Origin: Leptospira ainlahdjerensis | GTDB taxonomy: Bacteria > Spirochaetota > Leptospiria > Leptospirales > Leptospiraceae | DNA: 64,000 nt | Reading direction: 5' to 3' | Assembly: GCF_016919175.1 (NCBI RefSeq) | Contig: NZ_JAFFPU010000030.1 | Coordinates: 1-64,000 of the forward strand | Shown: positions 22,772 to 31,545 of the stretch, one piece after another | Position numbering within the stretch: position 1 is the stretch's first letter | Layout of the letters: the number at the start of each line of letters is the position of its first letter | Position numbers and translations under genes: made by a program | Notes under the pieces: generated by a model | The model's database searches: none | What the model saw: only the letters and a program-made list of their open reading frames with translations | Told to the model about the DNA's origin: nothing

Positions 22772-23692
22772 TTACCAACTTCCGGAAGCTCCTCCGCCTC
22801 CGGAACTTCCGCCTCCGCCGCTCCAAGATCCTCCACCCCCGGAGGAGGACGATCCCCAGGACGAGCCGGAACCGCCCATTCCTCCGCCGTTCGCGAGGAC
22901 GAAAAACCAAAGCAGAAGCGCGCCCGGAATCAACATCCAAAGTGTGATCGACCAGAACAAACCTAACACGATAAAGATGATTCCGCTGATTCCTCCGGAC
23001 AATCCGTTTCCGAATAAAAATCCGAATATTTTACCGAGAACGACTAATAGGATAAAGGCGGTGATGAGTTTGTTCGGAAGTTCGGGCAGATCCTCGCCTC
23101 CGGTTTCCGAATCCGAACCCGCTACACGGCCGGTTCCTTCCGGAAGTTCCTCTCCGTTGACCACGGCAATGAGCTGGTCGATCGCGTCGGAGATTCCTTG
23201 GTAGTAGTTCCCATTCTTAAATTGAGGAATCATAAAGTCGCTGATGATCCGTTTGGCGATCGCGTCCGGAATCGCACCTTCCAATCCGTATCCTACTTCG
23301 ATTCTGGTTTTGTGGTCTTGGATCGCGACCACGACCAAGGCGCCATCGCTCACACCTTTGCGTCCGAGTTTCCATTTTTCAAATGCCTTGACCGCGTATT
23401 CTTCTATACTCCAATCCTTTGTGGAACCGATGACTAAGACAGCGATCTGGCTTCCTTTTCTCTTTTCAAACTGAACAAGACGTCCTGTGAGAACCGATTT
23501 TTGAGAATCGGTCAGAGTCGAAGTCATATCGGTGATCTGAGTTCTAAGTGTAGGAATTTCAGGATCTTCCGCTCTCCATTCTTCGTTTTGAAGAATCCAA
23601 AAAGAATTTTCGGTTCTTACGTTCCAACCCGCGGTCAACAATAGAAAACTTATAAAGAAGAATAGGTTTCTGTTCATTCGAAGTAGATTCAA
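22772..23692 (-). CDS. TPM-domain membrane-anchored protein (YgcG-like)
   Basis: A 306-residue exported protein. It has a signal peptide (NRNLFFFISFLLLTAG), a periplasmic TPM domain (TDSQKSVLTGRLVQFEKRKGSQIAVLVIGSTKDWSIEEYA; EVGYGLEGAIPDAIAKRIISDFMIPQF), two to three membrane helices (about residues 205-265) and a Gly/Ser-rich tail ending GGGGASGSW. This is the classic layout of the YgcG partner of LemA. Another in-frame ATG five codons later (23677) could be the start. It lies 5 bp downstream of lemA, so the pair is one operon. Confidence 0.9.
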   Translation of the reverse strand: MNLLRMNRNLFFFISFLLLTAGWNVRTENSFWILQNEEWRAEDPEIPTLRTQITDMTSTLTDSQKSVLTGRLVQFEKRKGSQIAVLVIGSTKDWSIEEYAVKAFEKWKLGRKGVSDGALVVVAIQDHKTRIEVGYGLEGAIPDAIAKRIISDFMIPQFKNGNYYQGISDAIDQLIAVVNGEELPEGTGRVAGSDSETGGEDLPELPNKLITAFILLVVLGKIFGFLFGNGLSGGISGIIFIVLGLFWSITLWMLIPGALLLWFFVLANGGGMGGSGSSWGSSSSGGGGSWSGGGGSSGGGGASGSW

Positions 23693-23697
23693 AATTC

Positions 23698-24300
23698 TTA
23701 AAATTTAACTTCCGGTGGTTTGGAGATTTCTTTTTCGTTTTCTACCGTGAAGGAAGGTTTAGTCTGAAATCCGAAGACCTTTGCGGTTAGATTGCTCGGA
23801 AATTGACGGATCGTTACGTTGTATTTTTGTACGGATTGGATGTACCGATTTCTTGCGACGGTGATTCTATTTTCAGTTCCTTCCAATTGAGCCTGAAGGT
23901 CCCGAAAATTTTCGTTGGATTTTAGATCGGGATATTTTTCCACAACTACCAGAAGTCTGGAAAGTGCGGAAGTCATCTGTGATTGTGCCTGCGCGTATTT
24001 CTTAAATAGTTCCGGGTTGTTCAGGGTTTTTTCGTCGGCTTGGATCGATCCAACTCCGGCCCGCGCTCTGGTCACTTCGGTTAACACTTTTTCTTCCTGA
24101 GCCGCATAACCCTTTACCGTGTTGACTAAGTTGGGAATGAGATCGGCTCTTCTCTGATATTGGTTTAAAACTTCAGCCCAAGAAGCGGTGACGGCCTCGT
24201 CTTCTTCCTGGATCGTGTTGTAACCGCAGTTGGAAGAAGACAAGACCGCAAGGACCAGCATGGAAGCCAAAAACACTTTGGATAGAATCTTCGTTTTCAA
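23698..24300 (-). CDS. lemA: LemA family lipoprotein
   Basis: A 200-residue LemA protein. It has a signal peptide with lipobox-like SSSNC (Cys25) and then the LemA helical core: YNTIQEEDEAVTASWAEVLNQYQRRADLIPNLVNTVKGYAAQEE, LTEVTRARAGVG, then ENFRDLQAQLEGTENRITVARNRYIQSVQKYN. LemA is a conserved helical-bundle envelope protein of unclear role that regularly pairs with TPM-domain proteins, as here. It starts the minus-strand operon lemA - TPM (YgcG-like) - TPM - MmcQ. Confidence 0.95.
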   Translation of the reverse strand: MKTKILSKVFLASMLVLAVLSSSNCGYNTIQEEDEAVTASWAEVLNQYQRRADLIPNLVNTVKGYAAQEEKVLTEVTRARAGVGSIQADEKTLNNPELFKKYAQAQSQMTSALSRLLVVVEKYPDLKSNENFRDLQAQLEGTENRITVARNRYIQSVQKYNVTIRQFPSNLTAKVFGFQTKPSFTVENEKEISKPPEVKF

Positions 24301-24372
24301 GAAATTCTTTTCTCCTGTAGGGGTTTGATTCTTTTACACTTAGACTCCGATCGTAAACAGATTTTTCTTTCT

Positions 24373-24642
24373 TCAAAACGGAAAATCTTCTTCTATGTCC
24401 GTAAAATCGTTCCCGTCCGTCTCTTCGGCTTGGTTTCCTCCCGATTTTTTTTCAGGATTGGGCTCGGAGATACTTAAGGATAGATAGTTTCTTCCGGTTG
24501 CCGACTTTCGAATCCAGCCGGCGAGACGATATGTTTTGCCTTCCAGCAAAACCTTTCCGGTATAATCCGGTTGTGTTTCCCTTTCTTTGGTCGCGTTGCT
24601 AAAGAGACTTCCTTTTTTTTCTTTGAGAGCGTATTCTGCCAT
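24373..24642 (-). CDS. Small hypothetical protein
   Basis: An 89-residue soluble protein I do not recognise with confidence. The first 60 residues look like one small beta-domain ([33 protein letters not shown], with a pattern seen in some DUF736-like or OB-fold small proteins). The tail is acidic and probably disordered ([15 protein letters not shown]). A good AAAAGGAGG site precedes the ATG, so I regard it as a real gene. It runs in the same direction as the 44-codon gene upstream and lemA downstream. Confidence 0.72.
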   Translation of the reverse strand: MAEYALKEKKGSLFSNATKERETQPDYTGKVLLEGKTYRLAGWIRKSATGRNYLSLSISEPNPEKKSGGNQAEETDGNDFTDIEEDFPF

Positions 24643-24738
24643 GTTCTTTTCCTCCTTTTGGCTTTGGCTTTTTTGTCCTCGGATTTTTTTTGAAATCCTC
24701 GGGATGTTCGAATTTCTACTGTTCCCGCAGTGTTCGAG

Positions 24739-24873
24739 TTAGGCGGCTTCCGAATTGCGAAGCGCGTCTTTTGCGAGGGCCCTTTTCCGGATCTCTTCTA
24801 TGAGTTTATCCGCGAGGATTTCCGCGATTGCCTCGATTCTTTCGTCCATCCATTCCGAGTCGTTTGTTTGCAT
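24739..24873 (-). CDS. Very small helical protein, 44 residues
   Basis: A 45-codon frame starting at an ATG with an AAGGAG site nine bases upstream. The predicted product begins MQTNDSEWMDERIEAIAEIL, continues as an amphipathic charged helix (ADKLIEEIRKRALAKDAL) and ends SEAA. Regular hydrophobic spacing and the good ribosome-binding site argue for a genuine small protein, perhaps an antitoxin-sized or regulatory helix. No family is recognised. It lies 96 bp upstream of the 89-residue gene on the same strand. Confidence 0.6.
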   Translation of the reverse strand: MQTNDSEWMDERIEAIAEILADKLIEEIRKRALAKDALRNSEAA

Positions 24874-25020
24874 GTCGTTTGCTCCTTGATCTGAAATTCA
24901 GAATACAGGAACCCCGGGACAAAAAAGTCGCGAGGAGGGGACTTTCGAATGAAATCGGAATTTTTTTTTGGGGAATGGTGCGATCGTTTTCGCGATTTCC
25001 GAAATAAAAACCTTTGACCT

Positions 25021-26790
25021 TTGTTGCTGACGGAAACAATAAAGGCCGTAGTCTTGGAATTGAAATCTATGCGGATCAAAGCGGAAGCGACGGAGTTAGA
25101 GCGTTATCGAGATTTTTTTCTCAAGAGCGCCGAGGGAATTTGGTGTTTCGATCTGAGTGCTCCGATTGACGCCCGTTTGGCGGAAGCGGAACAAGTATCC
25201 CTTCTTCTGTCGAATGCCCGCCTAACGCTCTGTAACGATTCTATGGCGAGAATGTACGGATACGGAGCGGCTTCCGAGCTCATGGGGCTCTCCCTTTCTC
25301 AGTTGATTCCGTCCGATTCTCCGGAGGATCTAGGACATTTTTTTACCTTTGTCCGATCCGGTTACAACATGAAGGACGTGGAATCCAGGGAATTGGATCG
25401 TTTTGGAAATTCGAAATACTTTCTCAACAGCGTCGTAGGCGTCGTAAAGGACGGAAAACTTTCTCAAATCTGGGGCTCGCAGAGGGATATTACTCCTCTC
25501 AAAAAGAGCGAAGACAAACTGAAATACTCTCTTCTTCTTCAGAGCAATCTGACGGATATTTCCAAAAGTTTTATCACGGTTCCGCCGAGAGAATTGGATC
25601 AGGCGATTCGAAATTCTTTGGAGAGGGCCGGAAGAATCTGCGAAGCCGATCGTTCGTATATTATAGAATACTCAAGTTCCAATAAACACCTTTCGAACAC
25701 ATACGAATGGTGTAAGGAAGGAATTTCGTCTCAAAAGGATTTTTTTCAAAATATTCCGGTGGAACAAATCCCTAAGGAAAGATTCGAAAGAGTCCGCAAG
25801 TTCGGGTATTTCGCTCTCAACTCCGTGGAAGAAATTCAAAATGAAAATCCGTTTCTAAGAAATCTTCTGCTCCCAAAGGGGATTCGTTCTCTTTTGATGA
25901 TCGGGCTTACTTACGAAGGAAAGGAAATCGGCTTTTTCGGTTTGGATATGACACAAAAGGACCGGACTTGGACCGAGGAGGAGATCAACATTCTCGGTTT
26001 GATCGGGGATTTGATTCTGCTTGCGTTCGATCGGAAAATCAAAGAAGGCACGTTAAACGCCTTTTATGATAGAATGCACTACGATCTCGAGTTGGGAAGA
26101 TTGACTCAACGTTCTCTTGTGGATCGGACCTTTCCTAATTCTCCGTATTTCCGAATGGAAACCTACTTTCGTCCTTTTGAAAAAGTGGGCGGGGACGTCA
26201 TAAGCACGATTCAGAATGAAGACGGAAGTATTGACATTCTTTTTGCGGACGTTTCGGGGCACGGGATTTCTTCCGCGATGGTCTCCGGGATGGTTGTGAT
26301 TTCGTTTAAGAATTCTTCGAGGATCGGTCTTTCTCCGGCGGAGGGTTTGATAAGAATCGTAGAAGACCTGAGATCTCTTGTAGTGGATCATCACATTTCC
26401 GCGGTTCGTGTAAAATACATTCCTGAAACAAAAAAACTGATCTATGCTTATGCGGGTCATCCTCCGATTCTTCTTTTTCGAGACGGAAAACAAATCGAGC
26501 TCGACGGAATGAATCTCCCGCTTCTGGCCTTTGACGGCGCCCAATACTACGATCAATCGATCGATCTTTTGCATGGGGATCGGGTTGTGTTTTTTTCCGA
26601 TGGGATGTATGAGATTTTCAACGCCGAAGGTGACATTTTAGATCTTCCCGGTTTGATCTCGATTCTTGGAGAATATCTCGATGCCGAATCTATAGAAGAA
26701 TACATCGAATTGATCGTTTCGGATATCTTTGCGTATTCAGCCGGCAACTTTGGGGACGATATCGCTCTTCTGGTGATGGATATCTATTGA
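25021..26790 (+). CDS. PAS-GAF-SpoIIE (PP2C-type) serine phosphatase
   Basis: A signalling phosphatase of up to 589 residues. A PAS domain (about residues 25-160, NDSMARMYGYGAASELMGLSLSQLIPSD) is followed by a GAF-like domain (about 180-340; RICEADRSYIIEYSS; GLTYEGKEIGFFGLD) and a SpoIIE phosphatase domain (about 385-589) with KVGGDVIS, LFADVSGHGISSAMVSGM, YAGHPPILLF, FFSDGMYE and NFGDDIALLV, giving the expected metal-binding aspartates. Such proteins act on anti-sigma-factor antagonists. The start is uncertain: TTG at 25021 is the frame limit and the first ATG is 25069; neither has a clear ribosome-binding site. No partner gene is adjacent. Confidence 0.9.
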   Translation: MLLTETIKAVVLELKSMRIKAEATELERYRDFFLKSAEGIWCFDLSAPIDARLAEAEQVSLLLSNARLTLCNDSMARMYGYGAASELMGLSLSQLIPSDSPEDLGHFFTFVRSGYNMKDVESRELDRFGNSKYFLNSVVGVVKDGKLSQIWGSQRDITPLKKSEDKLKYSLLLQSNLTDISKSFITVPPRELDQAIRNSLERAGRICEADRSYIIEYSSSNKHLSNTYEWCKEGISSQKDFFQNIPVEQIPKERFERVRKFGYFALNSVEEIQNENPFLRNLLLPKGIRSLLMIGLTYEGKEIGFFGLDMTQKDRTWTEEEINILGLIGDLILLAFDRKIKEGTLNAFYDRMHYDLELGRLTQRSLVDRTFPNSPYFRMETYFRPFEKVGGDVISTIQNEDGSIDILFADVSGHGISSAMVSGMVVISFKNSSRIGLSPAEGLIRIVEDLRSLVVDHHISAVRVKYIPETKKLIYAYAGHPPILLFRDGKQIELDGMNLPLLAFDGAQYYDQSIDLLHGDRVVFFSDGMYEIFNAEGDILDLPGLISILGEYLDAESIEEYIELIVSDIFAYSAGNFGDDIALLVMDIY

Positions 26791-26923
26791 TTTAGGAAGT
26801 TTTTTTTTACGATTCTAAAGAGGAAAATGGACTCTCGTTCAGGTAAAAGAGATTCTTGAATCGATCGTCTTGTCCCCATTCAGAACTTTTGTATTTGGAG
26901 CCTGTTCCGAAATCGGTAATTGT

Positions 26924-27341
26924 GTGGGAACTCCTCCTTTTTCAATCGAGGGAGCCCGTCTCTTGAAAGTCGAAAGAAGCCCAAATATATGGCTTTGTAG
27001 GAACTATTACAAATTTTCGTTCCGGTTGTCGAACCAATTCTTGTCCTTGCTTGGAAACCGAGGAGTTCCCACAAAATCCGATGTTTGGCCGTATTCCTGC
27101 AGAGGCAAAGGAAACGGGAATCGTCGTCTTACAAGAAAGGGTTTGGTAGGAGTTCCTACATGAGAATTTTTTCTTGCGAAAAGTTTGATTTTGTGATAGG
27201 GGAAAGTTTCTGGAGTTTTTCCCGCCTCCCACCCCTCCACCCGAAATTTGGGTGGGGCGCGCGACTTTCACGGAGGAGCCGTCGTAGTTCCGACAGGCAT
27301 TTTTAAGATCCAGTCAGCTTGTGGGGAGTTCCCACACAAGC
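26924..27341. repeat. Motif cluster between the phosphatase and DUF1566 genes
   Basis: The 790-bp gap 26791-27580 holds GTGGGAACTC (26924), GTAGGAACTATTAC (26997-27010, flanked by TTT/AAA so that TTTGTA pairs with TACAAA), an inverted GAGTTCCCAC (27063), palindrome-bounded repeat copy 2, and a long hairpin at 27317-27341 (GCTTGTG...CACAAGC around GGGGAGTTCCCA). No gene is supported; open frames here follow the repeats. Confidence 0.75.
27116..27296 (+). repeat. Palindrome-bounded repeat element, copy 2
   Basis: Same orientation and layout as copies 1 and 3: GGGAATCGTC start, palindrome GTAGGAGTTCCTAC at 27146-27159, conserved AAAAGTTTGATTTTGTGATAG, a hairpin CCACCC-GAAATTT-GGGTGG, GGCGCGCGAC, and a closing GTCGTAGTTCCGAC at 27281-27294. 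The two boundary sites are 135 bp apart. Confidence 0.87.
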
Positions 27342-27580
27342 GCGGTCGGAGAGATCTTTTCGGCTCTGGTCTTTGAATCTGTGAAAACCGAAAATTTATC
27401 CGAAAGGAGATCTTTTTTCCTACACGTTTGGGCCAAATTTGCAAAATCCATTGCCTCTACAAAATCTCACGAAAATTTCCAAGAAAAGACATCCTAACGC
27501 TTTTAAAAAATATTGCTGATTATAAAAAACTATTTAAACGTTTATCAGATGATTCTTTTTTTGGTAAAAGAAGACTTAAG

Positions 27581-28987
27581 ATGAAGATCCAGTTCCACAT
27601 TCTTCTCCTTCCTTTTGCTTTTTTATTTTTTCATTGCGCACAAGCAGATCGGGTGAGCTTTGATGCTTCTTCGAGTGCGGGGCTTCTCTTCAACGCGGGT
27701 TTCAATTTTTTCAGAAACGCAGCCACCGGAAAACAGATCACTTCTTTTCAATTTCGCGCAGGAGAGAATTATCTTTTGAAAGATTATTCTGCGACCATAT
27801 CCGGGAATCAGATCCTCGTTTCCGGAATCCCTTTCGGAGCGGTCTCTCGTCTAAAAGCCGCTTTTGAATCCTCTCCGGGTTCTAAGATCCTAATCGACGA
27901 AGTAGAACAGATAAGCGGTGTGACTTCCAACAACTTTTCTTCTCCATTGACTTATGAGGTCCTGGCCGAAAACGGTCAAAAAGAAATTTACACTGTTACG
28001 GTGAACGTTCTTACTCCGATCACAGACGCGGGACAAACAGAGTGTTTTGATAATACGGCTTCGGTGATCGCTTGCGGACAAGGAGCCTACCCCGGACAAG
28101 ACGCTGATCACGTCGCAGTTGCGTCTCTCCTAGAAAGAGTGACTCCAACAGACGATTCTTCACATCCGGTCGTCGTCGATAAAATCACAGGGTTGATCTG
28201 GAAAACTTGTAAGGAAGGAACCAACCCGATCGACTGTTCAGCGTTAGCCGCTCCTACACTTTTCACTTATTCGGATGCGGGAACTGCTTGTTCTAATCTC
28301 AACGTAAACGGATACGCCGGTTTGAAAAATTGGAGACTCCCGGATCTGCAAGAACAGTTCACTCTTGCTTCCTACGATAGCCCGGCTCCCTACATCAACA
28401 CGACAGTATTCCCCGGAGGGAATGAAACCTTCTGGTCCCGTTCTCAGGCTGATCCCGCTTCTATGACTCCAAGACGTTGGACTTTCAATTATACCAACGG
28501 TTACAACCAAATCTCCGATGAAACCAACACACTTCCGGTTCGTTGTGTTACGGGTGGAAGTTATCCGTCCCAAAAATTTACGGATCTTGGAGATGGAACC
28601 GTTTTGGATAAGAATACGAATCTTCTCTGGCAAAAATGTTCCGTCGGTCAGTCAGGATCCTCTTGTCAAATTTCGGCGACCACTTCCTATGATTGGCAGA
28701 ACGCACTTACGCAGTGCAACGGATTGCCGACGACCGGAAGCCGCTGGAGAATTCCGAACATTCGAGAATATCTTTCCATAGCAAGATTCGATTTGCTCTC
28801 GGGAACGGATAGTATCGATCTAAGCGTATTTCCTGAGAATATCAGCAACGGAAGTTATTGGACGAGCAACGTCAGTCAGTTGGCCGGAAATATCGGTGTG
28901 TTTAGTTTCGACGCTTCTTATGCATTTGTATCAAAGACCGACGCGATTTATTCGCTCTCAGTAAGATGTGTAAAAGACGGACCTTGA
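27581..28987 (+). CDS. DUF1566 (Lcl C-terminal-like) lipoprotein with two domains
   Basis: A 468-residue predicted surface lipoprotein (lipobox LFFHC, Cys19). Residues ~20-150 form a strand-rich domain (cadherin- or Ig-like; LKDYSATISGNQILVSG). Two DUF1566 domains follow, each with TGLIWKTC/TNLLWQKC, a Cys pair, NWRLPDLQEQ/RWRIPNIREY, FWS/YWTS and VRCV near the end. DUF1566 proteins are C-type-lectin-like and often surface exposed in Leptospira. The frame extends upstream to 27428, but the ATG at 27581 starts the signal peptide. Two relatives sit in the island at 40077 and 40686. Weak hairpin GGTTTT/AAAACC follows near 29005. Confidence 0.85.
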   Translation: MKIQFHILLLPFAFLFFHCAQADRVSFDASSSAGLLFNAGFNFFRNAATGKQITSFQFRAGENYLLKDYSATISGNQILVSGIPFGAVSRLKAAFESSPGSKILIDEVEQISGVTSNNFSSPLTYEVLAENGQKEIYTVTVNVLTPITDAGQTECFDNTASVIACGQGAYPGQDADHVAVASLLERVTPTDDSSHPVVVDKITGLIWKTCKEGTNPIDCSALAAPTLFTYSDAGTACSNLNVNGYAGLKNWRLPDLQEQFTLASYDSPAPYINTTVFPGGNETFWSRSQADPASMTPRRWTFNYTNGYNQISDETNTLPVRCVTGGSYPSQKFTDLGDGTVLDKNTNLLWQKCSVGQSGSSCQISATTSYDWQNALTQCNGLPTTGSRWRIPNIREYLSIARFDLLSGTDSIDLSVFPENISNGSYWTSNVSQLAGNIGVFSFDASYAFVSKTDAIYSLSVRCVKDGP

Positions 28988-29265
28988 TATAAGTTTTATC
29001 TTTAGGGTTTTCCTCAAAACCTTTCGACTTTTTCAAAAAACAAAACGCTGAGTTTCGCGGAATGTGGGAGCTCCAGTCGAAAAGTAACGAAAAAATTGCC
29101 TTGGAAAGTTTAGAAATCGCAAAAGCGACGGAATCTGGGGGGATTTCCAGCATCCTGATTGCGAACTTGAGCAGGTTTTGAAAACGGATTCTTTTGAAGT
29201 TTTGGATCAACTCTTAGTGAAAATACGATTTTTTCAGAACATTCAATCATTGGAATATTCAAATT

Positions 29266-30195
29266 CTACTCTGAGCTTCCGATCTTAGAATCGGATTTCT
29301 TTTTTCCGATCGAAAGAACCCCTGCTAAAACGAGAAACGTTCCGGCAATTCCCGTTGAAGTGATCGCCTCTCCTAAAAAAATCCATGCAAGAAGAATGGT
29401 GGAAATCGGACCTACGGAACCAACGATCGCGGCCCGGCCAGATCCAATCATACGAATCCCCTCCGACGTAAAGTAGGCAGGTATCACCGTCGTCAAAATT
29501 CCCAAAGCCAATCCGTAAAGATAAACCGGTTGTGATTGAACTAAAAGGGATGGATCCTTTGTAATCAAAAAATGAACGACGACGATCAAACCGGAAAGAA
29601 GCATCAGATACGAAGTAAACTTTACCGATCCTATTTTTGGAATCAGGGATTCACTTCCGACCAGATACAAAGAATAAGCGACCGCAGATGCGAATACAAA
29701 AAGCACACCCTTGACGGCTTCCGGGCCCTCCGTTTGAATGTCTCCGAAAAACGCGACTGCAATTCCGGAATAGGTGAGTAAAATCGCAAAGATCTCGATT
29801 CTTTTGATTTTTCTTTTGTAAAGGAGGGAACTGATCACAAGCACGATCGTCGGATAGACGAAAAGAGTAAGTCTCTCCAAACCTGCGGAAATATATTCCA
29901 AACCGATAAAATCGAAAAGACTTGCGAGATAATACCCTAAAAAAGCGAGAGCCACTATCAGCGACCAGTCTTTGTTGGAAAGTTTTACCGAATTCTCCTT
30001 TTTCTTGGATCGAAACGCGATCCAGGCAAAGACCGGAATCGCAAACAACATTCTCAGAGTGAGGGCCGTAATGGAATCTATATCGTATCTATAGATCAGT
30101 TTTACAAAGATCGCTTTGGCCGAAAAAAAAACCGCTCCGGCCAATACGAGAGAGGCTCCTAAAAAAGGCTTCCATTTGGATTCGGACACTTCCAT
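29266..30195 (-). CDS. EamA/DMT family transporter
   Basis: A 309-residue inner-membrane protein with ten helices arranged as two EamA repeats (residues ~10-145 and ~160-300). Typical stretches are AITALTLRMLFAIPVF-like helix 2, GLEYISAGLERLTLFVYPTIVLVISSLL, and in the second repeat GSVGPISTILLAWIFLGEAIT. These carriers export metabolites or amino acids; the substrate is unknown. I start it at the ATG at 30195, which has a GAGGA site ten bases upstream, rather than 14 codons earlier. It lies 45 bp downstream of the zinc-motif lipoprotein gene and may be co-transcribed. Confidence 0.88.
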   Translation of the reverse strand: MEVSESKWKPFLGASLVLAGAVFFSAKAIFVKLIYRYDIDSITALTLRMLFAIPVFAWIAFRSKKKENSVKLSNKDWSLIVALAFLGYYLASLFDFIGLEYISAGLERLTLFVYPTIVLVISSLLYKRKIKRIEIFAILLTYSGIAVAFFGDIQTEGPEAVKGVLFVFASAVAYSLYLVGSESLIPKIGSVKFTSYLMLLSGLIVVVHFLITKDPSLLVQSQPVYLYGLALGILTTVIPAYFTSEGIRMIGSGRAAIVGSVGPISTILLAWIFLGEAITSTGIAGTFLVLAGVLSIGKKKSDSKIGSSE

Positions 30196-30240
30196 AAACC
30201 CATCCTCGAAAGGACCGGATGTAATGAAACAAAACAAATT

Positions 30241-30969
30241 CTAAGAATGCCAAGGATTTTTAAGAAAAATCTGCCCTTCTTCGTCCACCGAAGGAAAGAA
30301 AGTCTCCCCTTGTTCCGCATTCTTACGTTTGAGCTCTTTCACTTTTTGGATCTGCAGATAACACTTGTTTAGAAAAAAAGAATGTCCGCATCCCAAAAGA
30401 TGATATCCTTCGTGGATCAGGGTTCCTTCGGCTCCTCCGGACAACCAGTGAGAAAGGGTTCTGGTTTGTCCGAGTATATATCCTCTGGTTCCGGTTTTGG
30501 TTTCGACCGCGCCCAGGATTTGAAAACTCGGAATTCCGAAAAAAGCAAAGAACAAACCGACGATTTCGAACGCGGTGTCGCTTAACTTTCCACCGGCAAC
30601 CGCGAGAAGCCGGTCGCAAGAAGAAGGAAGGTCTGCAGTGAATATTTGATCCATGATTGCGGACCCGGTCCAACCGGGACGTTCCCATTCTTGTACTTCG
30701 CTTAACAAAATCGTGATTTTATAAAGTTTTAATTCTTCGTTCCAAACACCGATCAGTCCTTCCAGTTCGTCCTTAGTGATTTTTTTGTCCTTCCATACGC
30801 AGAGTTTGAGTGTTTCTTCTTTTCCAAAATCGATCTTTTCCCGAATCGAAGTTCTATGAAAGCCGACTGTCGTACAGGAAAGAGTAAAAATACAAAGTAT
30901 AAGGAGAATTATTTCGGCGGGTCTTTGCAAATTTTTTTTTCCGTTTTCGGAGTTAGGAGTAGTGAACAC
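30241..30969 (-). CDS. Putative metzincin-like zinc protease lipoprotein
   Basis: A 242-residue predicted lipoprotein (hydrophobic core, then TLSC, Cys32). Residues 186-196 read HEGYHLLGCGH, which is the full metzincin zinc signature HExxHxxGxxH with all three histidines and the catalytic Glu. Upstream there is a soluble domain with RTLSHWLSGGAEGTLI immediately ahead of the motif. I do not recognise a named family. The start is a GTG at 30969 with no strong ribosome-binding site, so the exact N terminus is uncertain. Secretion plus a complete active site suggests a small envelope-anchored protease. The EamA gene follows on the same strand. Confidence 0.68.
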   Translation of the reverse strand: MFTTPNSENGKKNLQRPAEIILLILCIFTLSCTTVGFHRTSIREKIDFGKEETLKLCVWKDKKITKDELEGLIGVWNEELKLYKITILLSEVQEWERPGWTGSAIMDQIFTADLPSSCDRLLAVAGGKLSDTAFEIVGLFFAFFGIPSFQILGAVETKTGTRGYILGQTRTLSHWLSGGAEGTLIHEGYHLLGCGHSFFLNKCYLQIQKVKELKRKNAEQGETFFPSVDEEGQIFLKNPWHS

Positions 30970-31455
30970 TTTGCTTTTATGTTCGTTGGGGAAAAATTTC
31001 CAACAAAAAAAGAGAATCTCTTGGATTTCAAAAAATGGAAAGAGAAAAATTTTCGAAGTCGCAGATTCGAGATTCGATTTCCAGCATTTTTTACGAATAT
31101 ATCCTTTGTCGGAACAATTATTTTAGAATCAAAAAGAATAGATTTTTTTATTAGCGGGGACCTGCTTCGTTTTTTTCCGATTCGAGTGGGACGTCCACTT
31201 TCGATCAATCCTTATGTATCGTGTATTTTCCAAGGTGGTTGCACAACTTGAACGGGAATCGCTAAGAATACGAATGCTCCGGGACGGCTACGATAAAAAG
31301 GGGGAGTTCCCACATTTTCCTAGAATGACTGATCACTTTCGAAAAGACCGATCCTTGTTTCACTCGAATTGGAGTTCCTACGTCGTAGAAAACTCAGTGT
31401 TCTTTGATCGGCGCCGGAAAGGTCGGGAAAGCAATTTCTAAAATGGGAAGGAAAC
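30970..31455. other. Non-coding gap with two inverted motif copies
   Basis: The gap to the second BASS gene holds GAGTTCCCACA at 31304-31314 and GAGTTCCTAC at 31372-31381, both in the inverted orientation. Frames across 30856-31251 and 30909-31208 lack ribosome-binding sites and recognisable proteins. No gene is supported. Confidence 0.5.
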
Positions 31456-31504
31456 CGTTTTGTCTTCGGGGGTTGAAGTTTTTTTTTTCACCGAAGACAA
31501 AACG
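31456..31504. terminator. Long perfect inverted repeat, possible terminator of the BASS gene
   Basis: A 14-base perfect inverted repeat, CGTTTTGTCTTCGG (31456-31469) with CCGAAGACAAAACG (31491-31504), encloses a 21-base loop with a ten-T run. It lies 42 bp past the stop of the minus-strand BASS gene. A terminator role is likely but there is no classical T-tract just after the stem, so another role is possible. Confidence 0.55.
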
Positions 31505-31545
31505 ATCGAGATCAAAACCACGGTCGATCTTTTTTACAAAGTTTT

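Noticed and set aside
26870..27306. Frames on both strands through repeat copy 2, similar to frames through copies 1 and 3
   Set aside because: Similarity between them is explained by the shared DNA repeat; reading frames are interrupted differently and have no start signals.
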